64,000 bases of DNA. It comes from an uncultured Coriobacteriaceae bacterium (GTDB lineage: Bacteria; Actinomycetota; Coriobacteriia; Coriobacteriales; Atopobiaceae). A model generated the notes under the pieces. That model worked only from the letters and a program-made list of their open reading frames with translations. It was not told the origin of the DNA and made no database searches. The translations under genes and the position numbers were made by a program. Location of the stretch: NCBI GenBank assembly GCA_902786015.1, contig CADAAU010000010.1:62001-126000 (forward strand), in the 5' to 3' direction. This document shows positions 17,615-26,538 of this stretch, piece after piece. Numbering within the stretch: position 1 is the first letter of the stretch; each line of letters opens with the position of its first letter.

Positions 17615-17958
17615 GGTGCGGTGTGGCTAGGGACGATGAGGGCTCGGTAATATCTGACATATTTGTAGAGATTGTTGCTGGCTTTTTCGCCGCGAATGCG
17701 CTGGGGGCTTTGCTGTCCTTCGCTCTTGAGCAAACCCAAATCGAGCAGGTCTATAAAAACGTAGTGCCGGTATGTGCGGCCGCCTTTATGGGGTCTCTAG
17801 TTGCCGCACTTGTTTGTACCCGGAGGATGAACAATCGGATTGGCCTCGTCCAGCGTGACCTTGACAAGTACAAGAGACTTTTGAATGAGTATGATGAGGC
17901 GAGTAGAGACGTCAAGTTGCTTCATGGCATTCGTCGACGCTTGAACGAGAGCGATTAG
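17611..17958 (+). CDS. Small membrane protein with coiled-coil tail, third gene of the operon
   Basis: 115 residues. Start GTG at 17611 overlaps the upstream stop (GTGA); a second GTG at 17623 preceded by GAGGT is an alternative. Two hydrophobic segments (about residues 18-42 and 50-68) form a helical hairpin. A charged, heptad-like C-terminal tail follows (LVQRDLDKYKRLLNEYDEASRDV). A two-helix membrane protein behind two soluble proteins resembles the effector layout of several abortive-infection systems, but no homology supports this. Confidence 0.7.
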   Translation: MRCGVARDDEGSVISDIFVEIVAGFFAANALGALLSFALEQTQIEQVYKNVVPVCAAAFMGSLVAALVCTRRMNNRIGLVQRDLDKYKRLLNEYDEASRDVKLLHGIRRRLNESD

Positions 17959-18519
17959 CCCTTCCGGCTGCATGTGTCGTGGTACGGATTGCAGGGCTGA
18001 ACGCACGGCCGACATACGGTACGACAGATGATATCGCAGAACTCCCATATATGTAACCTATCCCGGGCTAGTCGGCCGGGGGAGAGGCGGTCCAAAATTG
18101 GGAGGATAGTCCGCAATCTTTTGATTGCCGACGCGCATTTACGTAGCTCGATCCAGGGAATACATGCCCGGCTCTTTGACCGCTAGAACACCGTGTTGAT
18201 TCGATTGTTTCCGGTAGTCTGTAGGCTTCTGATGGAGAATGCGGAGAACTACATTGCCGGTCGGCATAGGGGGTACTTTCGGGATCACCAATAGGGTGAC
18301 GTTGCATGGCTTGTGAACTATAAGCCGGTTTTTTGCTGTCTGTATCAGCTCAAGATTACTAAAAAAGATGTTCAACGGGTATCGGAATTTCTGGGATGTC
18401 CTGAGGGCGAAGGTATCGACACAGCTTACTATAGTGATTATTCGCACGCAATGTGGCCGGTACACCCACGAATGAGTGCAACGGCCACATCGTTCAGGTT
18501 ACCGCCGATATCATAGTCG
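17959..18519. other. Gene-free stretch with an inverted repeat near istB
   Basis: No supported gene. ATGTGGCCG at 18451-18459 is matched by CGGCCACAT at 18482-18490, a perfect 9-bp inverted repeat that may be part of the terminus of the adjacent insertion-sequence remnant. Confidence 0.4.
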
Positions 18520-18954
18520 CTACCGCTTCGCCTTAAGCTGCTCCTGCCTCCTCTTCGTCCTCTCCCTCATGCTCACGTCTCCCATCTGTATCCTAATCGC
18601 GTTGTGACTATGCGGTCCATGATCGACTCCGCGTGGGCGCCGCCGTCCATGCGCCTGTGCCACTCGTCCACAGGGTACTGGGAGCAGAAGATGGTCGAGC
18701 TGCTGCCGTAGCGCCTCTCGGTTAGCTCGATCAGGAAGTGCATCTGGTTGGTCGTGGGCTTGTCGATGAGGTGCTCGTCGAGTATCAGCACCTTGTAGGC
18801 CGCGTACTTGTTCAGCACCTTCTTCTCCGGCCAGTCCGCGGCCATCTTCTCCGCGCGGTAGGCGAGCATGTCGGGCATGCGTATGTAGAGCGTCCTGAGG
18901 CCGTGCCTGCGGGCCTGCTTACCCAGGGCGCACGCAAGGAAGCTCTTGCCCTTA
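18520..18954 (-). pseudogene. istB: istB (IS21-family helper ATPase) remnant, 5'-truncated and frameshifted
   Basis: The frame begins at the P-loop residues GKSFLACALG and shows the Walker B region KVLILDE and the C-terminal ERRYGSSSTIFCSQYP and HAESIMDRIV motifs of IstB. The N-terminal DNA-binding half is missing. Near 18600 a one-base deletion shifts the frame; reading through restores NAIRIQMGDVSMRERTKRR and a stop at 18520-18522. IstB is the AAA+ targeting partner of the IstA transposase; no istA lies beside it, so this copy is dead. Confidence 0.85.
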
Positions 18955-18974
18955 TGTAAGAACCTACATAAGGG
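18949..18974. repeat. 26-bp palindrome joining two istB fragments
   Basis: CCCTTATGTA and TACATAAGGG are separated by 6 nt. The palindrome lies exactly where both istB remnants stop homology, at their P-loop codons (GGGCAAG on one side, GGGAAAG on the other). Confidence 0.85.
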
Positions 18975-19491
18975 AAAGACCCACATAGCCGTGGCCCTGG
19001 GCGTCGAGGCCGTGAGGTGCCGCAAGCTCACCTACTTCGCGGACTGCCAGCGCCTGGTGGACGACCTCAGGAGGGCCGCCTCCAAGGGCTAGCTCGAGAG
19101 GAGGATGAGGTTCTACGCCCACCTGTCACTGCTAATCCTCGACGAGCTTGGGTACCTCGGCATCGACAAGGAGGGCGCCGACCTGCTGTTCCAGCTCGTG
19201 AGCAGGCGCTACGAGCGCGGGTCGACGATAGTCACGACCAACGTCGGCATAGGCGCGTGGCCCCAGGTCTTCGGCGACCCGGTGACGGCCTCGGCGATAG
19301 CGGACCGGCTGTGCCACCACTGCCACGTCATCAGGATCACGGGCAGGTCCTACCGCATGAAGGACCTGCTCCCGGACCTGCCGGAGGGTGGCCTCGGCGT
19401 TACCAAAAACGGCGAATTAACGTTTGCGGGATTGGCGAAACTACGTTGGTGGAAATGGTGTGTAGGATTGGTGGAATTGGCGAAAGTGTAA
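18973..19491 (+). pseudogene. istB: Second istB remnant, 5'-truncated with a nonsense codon
   Basis: Starting at GKTHIAVALGVEAV (P-loop) the frame continues with LTYFADCQRLVDDLRR, then hits TAG at 19090-19092 where relatives have Lys. It resumes ERRMRFYAHLSLLILDELG (Walker B), RRYERGSTIVTTN and ASAIADRLCHH. The N-terminal half is missing. The last ~35 codons read into the element's terminal repeats rather than coding sequence. Sequence differs clearly from the minus-strand istB, so two different IS21 elements are involved. Confidence 0.85.
19431..19485 (+). repeat. Terminal repeats of the IS21-type element
   Basis: ATTGGCGAAA occurs at 19431-19440 and 19476-19485, with related GATTGGTGGAATT between. 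Multiple short repeats at the ends are typical of IS21-family elements, so the right end lies near 19500. Confidence 0.5.
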
Positions 19492-19593
19492 TTGACGGTA
19501 ACATCGCTCACGGCGCGAATAATCACTATAGGGCATGGCATGATGTAGTGTACAAGTCCTCAAGCCATAGTGAGTGAGATGGAGCTGATAGTT

Positions 19594-20727
19594 ATGGATG
19601 CGTTACGCGTGTTTACCGAAGAACCAGAGGTGGAACTGTGGAAAGCGCTGCTCCGCTACTCATATGCTACGAACATCAAGCGCTACTTTTCGGAGAATCA
19701 TATTGTGCCAAAAGAGGACGGGGACAGCTGCATCAACTGCATCTCCGGCGCATTGCTGCAGGCGGATGAGTATTACAGGGCGAGTCAGGGGGTAAGCCTC
19801 CAAGTACGACCGCTGCTGCTGTACTACGGAACGACGAACCTGTTGTACGCTATGTATGTGTTGATGAGTGGGACAATCCCCGATATCAAATGCCACGGCA
19901 TGCGCATCGAAGTCGCCGCTGACGACAAGCCCTTCATAGCGGACACGCTCGTGAGGTTCGATAATCCCAGAGACGGAGGGGTTCATCTGTTCGCAAAGCA
20001 GCTAGGCTATGATGTCAACCTGTGCGAGCTTGTCGACTGGGACCTCGGCATGTTCTTGGACTCAATTGCCGAGATTGCGCAGGATTTCGAGGAATGCTAC
20101 ACGGATCGGAGGTCGCACGTCCTGCTCTTGAACACTGTGAAGACGCCCGATGGAGATGTCGAGAAGGTATTCCTCAATGAGGGAGGTCAAGAGGTGTTCG
20201 CTGCTGTAGAAGGACTGAACAAGGCGTTCTTGACGCCACAGGAAGTGCGTTACCAGCAGGGTGGCCCTTATTATGTGCTGCGTAGGAAAATGGCAGGCAA
20301 GGATATAACGCGCGTGTCCTACTCTGGCCAGCCGTATCTCCAGGTTGCTCATCGGAAGGGCAAAAGACTGGTGACGGTATCGAGCGAGCTGGGCATGTAC
20401 ATTTCTCTATTTGTGCTGGGAAGCCTGTGCAGATACCATCCCGAAAAATGGAACCCATTCGTCACTCAGGATTCCACTGGCGAGAGGCTTCTGGTGGAGA
20501 AGCTCCTCTACTACGCGCGTCGCATGCTCCCCAATGTCGTGCTGAACGCCATCACCGGAAGAACGACGATCTTTGTGACGAGTAGGTTCGAGCCGGACAG
20601 CAGGATTCAGCCGGTCGGAGAGCATGAGGTTCGGGAAATCGTCCGCAAAGCGGTTGGACAACAGCTCAGAGCCGAGCAAGCCCGTCATGTAATGCATGGT
20701 TCGGAAGGACAGCGGAATGGCGACTGA
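19594..20727 (+). CDS. YaaC-family protein, first gene of a two-gene operon
   Basis: About 377 residues. Starts at 19570 (GTG) and 19579 (ATG) are possible; I prefer the ATG at 19594, which has GGAG 9 nt upstream. The motif YYRASQGVSLQVRPLLLYYG (about residues 62-81) and the later YARRMLPNVVLNAITGR match the YaaC-like family, known from Bacillus subtilis and without established function. The protein is soluble, with no signal peptide. It lies just past the IS21 terminus and overlaps the next gene by 11 nt, so the two act as a unit. The island setting suggests a defence role, but that is inference. Confidence 0.75.
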   Translation: MDALRVFTEEPEVELWKALLRYSYATNIKRYFSENHIVPKEDGDSCINCISGALLQADEYYRASQGVSLQVRPLLLYYGTTNLLYAMYVLMSGTIPDIKCHGMRIEVAADDKPFIADTLVRFDNPRDGGVHLFAKQLGYDVNLCELVDWDLGMFLDSIAEIAQDFEECYTDRRSHVLLLNTVKTPDGDVEKVFLNEGGQEVFAAVEGLNKAFLTPQEVRYQQGGPYYVLRRKMAGKDITRVSYSGQPYLQVAHRKGKRLVTVSSELGMYISLFVLGSLCRYHPEKWNPFVTQDSTGERLLVEKLLYYARRMLPNVVLNAITGRTTIFVTSRFEPDSRIQPVGEHEVREIVRKAVGQQLRAEQARHVMHGSEGQRNGD

Positions 20728-21811
20728 TTTCAAAGGGGCGGTCTTTGCCCTCTGCAAACAGCTAGCGATGCATCCCAAGGCGCAAGAGGTCAGTACCCTC
20801 ATTCATGACATAAGCGTGTTGAGGGAGACGGACACAGTGCCAGGGGGACTCGCAAAGCCGATTCACGGCGACCTTACGCAGGTTGCCTCATATGAGCACG
20901 CGCAGTTCCTGGGGTATCTGCTGGCCGACGAGTACTCAGAGCAGCTTAACCGTCACCAGTACGTCCGCGTAACGCGACTTGATGACCAAGAGCGCAGTAC
21001 CATAGGTTCCGCCCATGCTACACTGCGCCTCTTTCTTGACGAGTGCTTGGGCGAGCTTAGGGAGAGATACCCCAAGGCCTCGATTCTTCTGGACCCGTAT
21101 GCCAAGTTCAAGACCAATGTTGACAGATTGGGCTTTGAACCGTTCTTGACCAAGGAAGGCATCGCCACTTGCGTGTCGGCATTCAAGAGCGGAAAGCTCT
21201 ATGGCCAGCTGATGGCAAACGATACGCTAACGATACTGGAGGGCTCGACCATGCGGGACATCCTAAACGTTTCGGTTGCGCTCGACAGGCAGTTCACCGA
21301 AGTCATTGATGGGGCGTCAGAGGAGACCAAGGCGTTTCTCAGGAGAGCCCTTGTACGGACAACGTTTACCGCCGAGGACCTCCTTATGGCGAGCTGCTGT
21401 TACTGCCATGCGCTGATGCTCTCGCTGACACTTGCGCTTCAAATGATGTTCGACGCGATAATGGGCTCTGACCTCATCGTATTGGATAACGACTGCATTA
21501 TAGACATGCAGAGCCATCAGTTGGACCAAGTGTACGATAGGTATTCAGTGCTGTTGCAAGGCGCACTCTTTTCATTGGCGAGCGACACCGTGGGTAGCAT
21601 CGCACTGCTCGACTGTGACCTGCCTAACCAACGCCACATCAAAGTCTTCGGTGTTGTATATGCACTCACCGTCAACTTTGCCGGTGAGTTCGGAGAGACA
21701 TCCAAGGTATCAATGCTGAGCTTAGACGGCGAGCTTAACCGCATGCATCGCATGACTGATACTATGCTAAACTCCCCAATTGGTAAGACACGGGTTGTGC
21801 TTGAGCATTAA
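20717..21811 (+). CDS. Unrecognised partner of the YaaC-family protein
   Basis: 364 residues. The ATG follows GGAAGGACAGCGGA and lies inside the last codons of the YaaC gene, so translation is coupled. The protein is largely alpha-helical. A hydrophobic patch (SCCYCHALMLSLTLALQMMF, about 230-250) may be a buried helix rather than a membrane span. I recognise no domain or catalytic motif. It is followed by 290 bp of non-coding DNA and an IS3 remnant, so the operon has just two genes. Function unknown. Confidence 0.7.
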   Translation: MATDFKGAVFALCKQLAMHPKAQEVSTLIHDISVLRETDTVPGGLAKPIHGDLTQVASYEHAQFLGYLLADEYSEQLNRHQYVRVTRLDDQERSTIGSAHATLRLFLDECLGELRERYPKASILLDPYAKFKTNVDRLGFEPFLTKEGIATCVSAFKSGKLYGQLMANDTLTILEGSTMRDILNVSVALDRQFTEVIDGASEETKAFLRRALVRTTFTAEDLLMASCCYCHALMLSLTLALQMMFDAIMGSDLIVLDNDCIIDMQSHQLDQVYDRYSVLLQGALFSLASDTVGSIALLDCDLPNQRHIKVFGVVYALTVNFAGEFGETSKVSMLSLDGELNRMHRMTDTMLNSPIGKTRVVLEH

Positions 21812-22099
21812 CCATCTATTGTTGATTGCGGGCATGTCAGGCGATATGGAATCGCATCCACGCTGATGGGATAATTCCGTATGGTAATTGGGGGCTTGGA
21901 AACAACAGCAACGACCACTTACATTCGGTGTAGGGTTTTCCTACCCGCGTTTATAGATTCCTGTGCGGAGGGGAACAGCGAACGTTAGAGCTTTGCGATT
22001 GGTGAGGTGTATCGTTTTCTCAGACACGGAGAACTCAGGTCATTTAGGTAGTTATATTTCCTATAAGATATTGAGTTTCACACGTGATTGGAGAGGAAG
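21812..22099. other. Non-coding gap with a weak hairpin
   Basis: The stretch contains GTAGG/CCTAC around a GTTTT loop near 21930, a possible terminator, and presumably the left end of the IS3 remnant. No gene is supported. Confidence 0.4.
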
Positions 22100-22911
22100 A
22101 TGGCTAACAAGTACACCGACGAGTACAGGAGAGAGGCCGTGGACTACGTCCTCAACTCCGAGGGGAAGTCGATCAAGGAGTGCGCGAGGGAGCTCGGCCC
22201 CGACGACAAGACCTTGTCCCACTGGGTCTCCAGGTTCAAGAAGGAGGGCAGGACCGGATCGGGCATGACCGACGAGGACATGGAGATTGCCAGGCTCAAG
22301 AGGGAGAACGAGCGGCTGAGGATGGAGAACGAGTTCCTAAAAAAGCAAGCGCCTTCTTCGCCAGGAACCAAGCGTAGAGGAGGGGTACCTCCTCATGGCG
22401 GCGGAGAGGGCGAAGTATCCCGTGAAGATGATGGCGGAGCTGCTCGAGGTGAGCAGGCAGGGCTTCTACCAGTGGCTCTCCAGGAACCCGGACGCAGGCC
22501 ATGACCCGTGGTCCAGGCTCAGGGACGCGATACGTGCGGTGTGGGAGACGAGCATGCGGATCTTCGGGGCGAGGCAGATACTGCACGGCCTGCCGGAGGA
22601 GTTCGACGGCACCACGCTATATAGAGTGAGGAAGCTCATGCGCGAGCTCGGGATCTGCGGCGTCGTGCCCCATAAGAAGAAGAGGACGACGATTCCCGAC
22701 GAGGGCGCGCCCACGCGCCCTGACCTCGTGAAACGCGACTTCACGAGCCCCGTGCATGGCTCTACCTCGCGACCGTGGTCGACCTGGCCACGCGCATGGT
22801 CGTGGGCTGGGCGATGTCGGAGCGCATGACGGCCGACATCGTGGTCTCGGCGCTGGAGATGGCGCACGGCCGCGGCTACGTCGCGGACGGATCCATATTC
22901 CACAGCGACTA
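22100..22911 (+). pseudogene. IS3-family transposase remnant (orfA plus broken orfB)
   Basis: orfA starts at the ATG after GAGAGGAAG and encodes the helix-turn-helix and leucine-zipper region (YTDEYRREAVDYVLNSEG ... RLKRENERLRMENEFLKK). It reaches a CTAAAAAAG slippery run near 22340 where IS3 elements shift -1 to make OrfAB. The orfB part (AERAKYPVKMMAELLEVSRQGFYQW, split) is out of register, has lost about 60 bp between FTSPV and LYLATVVDLATRMV including the first catalytic Asp, and stops being homologous after IFHSDY. The element is inactive. Confidence 0.88.
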
Positions 22912-22990
22912 TGCCGCAGAAAGCGCTAAGCCGCAAAATATGGCATTGCCGCCGGCAGAGGAAGCGACCCGGACATTGATTGCGGCATAG
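22909..22990. repeat. 82-bp segment bounded by a 10-bp inverted repeat
   Basis: CTATGCCGCA at 22909-22918 is matched by TGCGGCATAG at 22981-22990. The segment begins exactly where IS3 homology ends and lies just upstream of a tyrosine recombinase gene. Confidence 0.6.
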
Positions 22991-23048
22991 CGAAACCCAA
23001 TAGCATCGTGCCCGTACCCATCCGATTCGATTGAAGGGAGAAAAGGGA

Positions 23049-23880
23049 ATGGGCACGAGCATATCAAGCATAGCGGAGCACGCAGTGGGGGCGCTCCGCG
23101 CGGCCGGCTACATGGAGTCGACCGTGGGCCAGTACCGGAAGATCTTCCGCTACCTTGCCGAAAGCAGCGAGGACGGCATGTGGTCGGACGGCGTCGGCGA
23201 GGCGTTCGTCGCTGCCACCAGGCCAGACGGCAGGCCGTTCGAGCACAACTACCAGCTGTCGAGGGAGCGCGTCGTGTCACTCTGCGCGGACTTCGCCGAG
23301 ACCGGGCGCTTCGACCTGTCGATGCGGGCCGACAGGCCGAGGATGCCGGAGCCGAGCCACGACGGCCTGTGCGCCTCGCTGGCCGACTACATGCGCGCCA
23401 ACGAGGTGCGCGGACTCGCGGCGGGGACACGCGACTACTATGCGAGGCTGGCCAGGGAGTACCTGCTTCACCTGGAGCGCATCGGCGTCGACGACGTGGA
23501 CCTCGCCACGCCCGCCAGCGTCGCGTCCTTCATGGCAGACATCGCGGCCCGCTGGCCCAACACCTCCACCTACCACCTCGCGAGCAACTTCCGCCCCTTC
23601 CTGCGCTTCCTGGGAAGGGACGACCTTGTCGAGGCCCTCGCGCTCACCAGGCCGCGCCGGGAGCACCGCATCATCGAGACGCTCACCGACGACCAGGCCG
23701 ACGACGTGGCCGACGCGTGCGTGGGCGGCGGCGTCGCGCCGATGGACGCCGCGATCACGCTGCTGGCGCTCACCACCGGCATGCGCGCGTGCGACATAGT
23801 CGCGCTGTGCGTCTCCGACCTCGACTTTCGCACGCCGGCAGTCTCGTTCGTGCAGCGCGACGAGGCGCCGGCTCTTGATG
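23049..23880 (+). pseudogene. Tyrosine recombinase/integrase, 3'-truncated
   Basis: The ATG follows AAGGGAGAAAAGGG. The N-terminal SAM-like core-binding domain is complete (GTRDYYARLAREYLLHLERIG, split; NFRPFLRFLGR), and the catalytic domain begins with LLALTTGMRACDIVALCVSDLD, containing the first catalytic Arg. Homology then stops at about 23880. The HxxR and Tyr motifs are absent because the frame runs into an unrelated glycosyltransferase scrap. It may have moved the island in the past but cannot act now. Confidence 0.85.
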
Positions 23881-24126
23881 CGTTCTGGCTGGGTGGCGTG
23901 CGTGCCCAACGCGCTGGTCCACTACCGCGAGCGGGAGGGGAGCATCTCCAAGCAGCACACAGCGGCGAACCTCGTGGACTACTGGCGAGCGTACCTTGAG
24001 TGCTACGAGGAGCTTAAGGAGATCTCGGGGGATAGGTTAAGACACCCGACCCTAACAGGAGTTCCGCAGGACGTGCGTGCGTGGGCGCCGCGCGCTGGTC
24101 AGCCGGCTTCGCGTGCCGCAGATTAG
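23881..24126 (+). pseudogene. Fragment of a family 2 glycosyltransferase
   Basis: In another frame from the integrase, about 50 codons read NALVHYREREGSISKQHT and DYWRAYLECYEELKE, which resemble the C-terminal part of GT2 enzymes (the Y-x-R-x-R-E-G-S-I-S motif). No start, no catalytic domain and no continuation is present, so this is a scrap left by a deletion or recombination event. Confidence 0.5.
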
Positions 24127-24239
24127 AACCGGGCAACAATGGAAGTCAAGAGTCGTCGTTGCAAATTCCCTTCGTGCGTACGCCCTAGGGCTATATTAGG
24201 CCTATGTGCCCCGTCCAAGGTTCTCGATGAGTGCCTGCG

Positions 24240-25130
24240 TCAAATCCAGGCCTGCTCTTCTGGACTCCACGCGCACCCTTCCACCTTGCCCTCGAGGACG
24301 GGTCGCAGCCAATCCGCCACAGCCGCCTCTGCCGCTGTGACCTCCTCGAACTCGCGGGGAAGCTTCGCCTCCTTGGCCATCTTTCGGTAGTTGCCGGAAA
24401 ACGTCGTCTTCCACGTCGCTGGTACGGCGAATTCGTCGATGGGGCTCATATGCCTGAACGCGACCTCTAGGCTCAAACGTCTCGCGAGCTTGCCTGCGTC
24501 GACATTCTCGTTCAGCATGGAGGTCACCAGGTCGGCGAGATCCTTCACCCTCGACGACGGACCCGTGGCATATGTCTGCATGGTGGCGCAGGTCTTCTCT
24601 GCAACGCGCGTCTCAGAAGTGTTTGCCACATAGTCGAAGCACACGAGGCCCGCCACATCGAGCCTGGCTGCCGGGGTTAGGACCTCGAAGTCTGTCGGTG
24701 GAATGGGGTCGACGACCAGGTCAACCGACAGGGCGCCTATGCGTTTCGTACCGCCAAGCCACGTGTCGAAGGTTACGGTGTAGCCCTCGCGGTAGTCTTG
24801 CGAGGTGTCCGTAGGCACGGCATCGCGGAATCGGAACTCGATGAAGTCGCCGAGGTCGACAGCGGCGGCCTCTTTTAGCTCGGAGAGTGCCTCGTCGAGG
24901 TCCGGAGTGCGTCCGAGCAGGTCCACGTCCCGGGTCTCACGGGTATTCGGGATTTTGGCCAGCATGCTCTGTCCGCCCTTCAGGACGAACGCGGGCTCGC
25001 TTGACGCGAACGTCCTGCACAGGAACCGGTCGTGGTAGAAGCCCGCTATGGCCTTGTTCGTGTCCCGGCCAGATTTCACGGCCGCAGCCTTGACGGCCTG
25101 CTCGAGGGCTTTGGGCGTCTTGTACCTCAT
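24240..25130 (-). CDS. abiEii: AbiEii-type nucleotidyltransferase toxin
   Basis: 296 residues, normal length. The nucleotidyltransferase core shows FVLKGGQSMLAKI (KGG about 51-53), then RDVDLL (catalytic Asp pair 68-70) and a third acidic strand in SVDLVVDPIP. AbiEii proteins modify RNA (tRNA acceptor ends in studied relatives) and arrest growth on phage infection. The start overlaps the upstream antitoxin gene by 4 nt. The pair is intact, so this is a probable functional type IV toxin-antitoxin/abortive-infection system. Confidence 0.88.
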   Translation of the reverse strand: MRYKTPKALEQAVKAAAVKSGRDTNKAIAGFYHDRFLCRTFASSEPAFVLKGGQSMLAKIPNTRETRDVDLLGRTPDLDEALSELKEAAAVDLGDFIEFRFRDAVPTDTSQDYREGYTVTFDTWLGGTKRIGALSVDLVVDPIPPTDFEVLTPAARLDVAGLVCFDYVANTSETRVAEKTCATMQTYATGPSSRVKDLADLVTSMLNENVDAGKLARRLSLEVAFRHMSPIDEFAVPATWKTTFSGNYRKMAKEAKLPREFEEVTAAEAAVADWLRPVLEGKVEGCAWSPEEQAWI

Positions 25131-25915
25131 TGGTGTCTCCCAGCATTATTCCCGCTTTGCATAAGCGTTTCAATGGCCTCTCGGAATCTCTCGCGCGTTA
25201 CGGAATCGGCTTCCGTGCCCTGGAGAATCTGGGCAATGGACTGTAACGCATATTGAACCTGCGCGTCCGCAGCGTAGTCGGAGGCGAGCTTGCGTGCGAA
25301 CGCGCCGCCGTCACCCTTGGCGAACCCGTTGCGAGCTGCAAGTGGAGAGAGCAGCTCCGCGAGCCTGCTTTCGTCCAAGATGTGACCTCTGCCGCACACG
25401 CCGGCAACGAAGTTACCCACGAGGCTCGGGTCCTCGTGGTCGCGGACGAGGTCGGCCACCGTCCGCTCGACGCACGTCACGGGCAGGCCATCGATTATGA
25501 CCACGTCGCCCTCGTCGACTGGCCATGGGTGCAGCTCGACGTCCGCGCGTGTGGTTCTCTTGGGCACGGGCACGTCGAATGCGAAGGGCGCCTCGTAGAA
25601 GCCGGTATCGCCGTGCATGCACGCGGCGGTTCTACCGGCAACGACCGCGTCGCGTGGCCGCGAGCGGAGCCGCTCGAATGCGTTGAGCTTCGGGTGAAGC
25701 GAGAGCCACGCTGCCTTGACCGAAACACGTATCGTCTCCTCGCCGTCCGCCATGCGGTAAACCCCGTAGGATGCGGGCTCGATGCGCCCCCTTGCGGCCA
25801 TCCGGGAGAGCTGCGTCCTGCTCGCGCCCTCGCCTATTGCCTGCGCGGTCGTAAAGAGCCCCCACTGCGATGCGGCGAGCTCGAATACCCGTTGTATGTC
25901 ATCTCTGCTTGGCAT
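25127..25915 (-). CDS. abiEi: AbiEi-type antitoxin/transcriptional regulator
   Basis: About 262 residues. The N-terminal winged-helix domain (SQWGLFTTAQAIGEGASRTQL split around GLFTTAQA; RMAARGRIEPASYGVYR) is the standard AbiEi start. The C-terminal domain carries the VTCVERTVADLVRDH motif. AbiEi represses the operon and neutralises AbiEii. Two ATGs (25928-25930 and 25913-25915) are possible and neither has a good ribosome site, so the start is uncertain. It overlaps abiEii by 4 nt. Confidence 0.85.
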   Translation of the reverse strand: MPSRDDIQRVFELAASQWGLFTTAQAIGEGASRTQLSRMAARGRIEPASYGVYRMADGEETIRVSVKAAWLSLHPKLNAFERLRSRPRDAVVAGRTAACMHGDTGFYEAPFAFDVPVPKRTTRADVELHPWPVDEGDVVIIDGLPVTCVERTVADLVRDHEDPSLVGNFVAGVCGRGHILDESRLAELLSPLAARNGFAKGDGGAFARKLASDYAADAQVQYALQSIAQILQGTEADSVTRERFREAIETLMQSGNNAGRHQ

Positions 25916-25950
25916 GTCGATATCATACACCTATATGTGTGCAAAATCGA
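25916..25950 (-). promoter_or_regulatory. Possible AbiEi operator
   Basis: ACACATATAGGTGT, a short inverted repeat (ACAC/GTGT around ATATAG), sits at the likely start of the operon. AbiEi proteins bind inverted repeats at their own promoter; this one is weak. Confidence 0.3.
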
Positions 25951-26538
25951 CAAAGAAGAATAGATGAGAAATAGCGTAATCTACGGTGCTGCTTCGGGGG
26001 TAATTGCGCGCTCTGGACGCGCCATGCCTGCGCCGACGGGTGGGTTGTGCAGCTGTGATGCCGTGTTGAACGCGGAGGGAGAACTCGCGTTACGTCTGCT
26101 GCCATGCAACCACGCGGACATACCTACCGCAAGCGTGGCCGTTTGTAATTGCCTGTAGCAATAGGCAGCGGCCAACGTAGACGACACGGTCGGGAGCGCG
26201 AACTGATTGCGATTCTGCTCACGTGTGTTAGCCAAGACGGTTACGTAGTCGGTCGGAGGAGGACTCTTTGGGGTAGGATAAAGGCAGGGGGTCGTTGGCG
26301 TGGAAGGCGTTGGTGCGGAAGGTATCGTAGTACACCCAAATTGCTATAAGCACGGGCTCGAGTAACGAGGACTTGGTGTCGGCATGGGAAAACGTGCTGG
26401 CGTACACGATACGAGAGTCGCTTTCGGGTGACCGCATGGTGGTCGTCGGATACGACACCAAGGCAAGGCCGTGCGAGGTTATTTGCTCACCCACGCCATG
26501 ACGCCCCCGACGGATAAGACGAGGCAGCATCCGGGTAT
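25951..26538. other. No supported gene
   Basis: The region holds only short frames. A 100-codon minus-strand frame (26228-26530) has protein-like composition (LLEPVLIAIWVYYDTFRTN) and could be a remnant of an unknown gene, but it has no ribosome site and I do not recognise it. Confidence 0.35.

Noticed and set aside
19450-19491. C-terminal extension of the plus-strand istB
   Set aside because: The last codons coincide with short repeats of the element's end and are unlikely to be selected as protein.
25964-26235. Overlapping frames on both strands after abiEi
   Set aside because: Neither has a ribosome site or protein-like conservation that I can see.
26228-26530. 100-codon minus-strand frame with protein-like composition
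   Set aside because: No start signal and no family recognised; mentioned only as a possible remnant.
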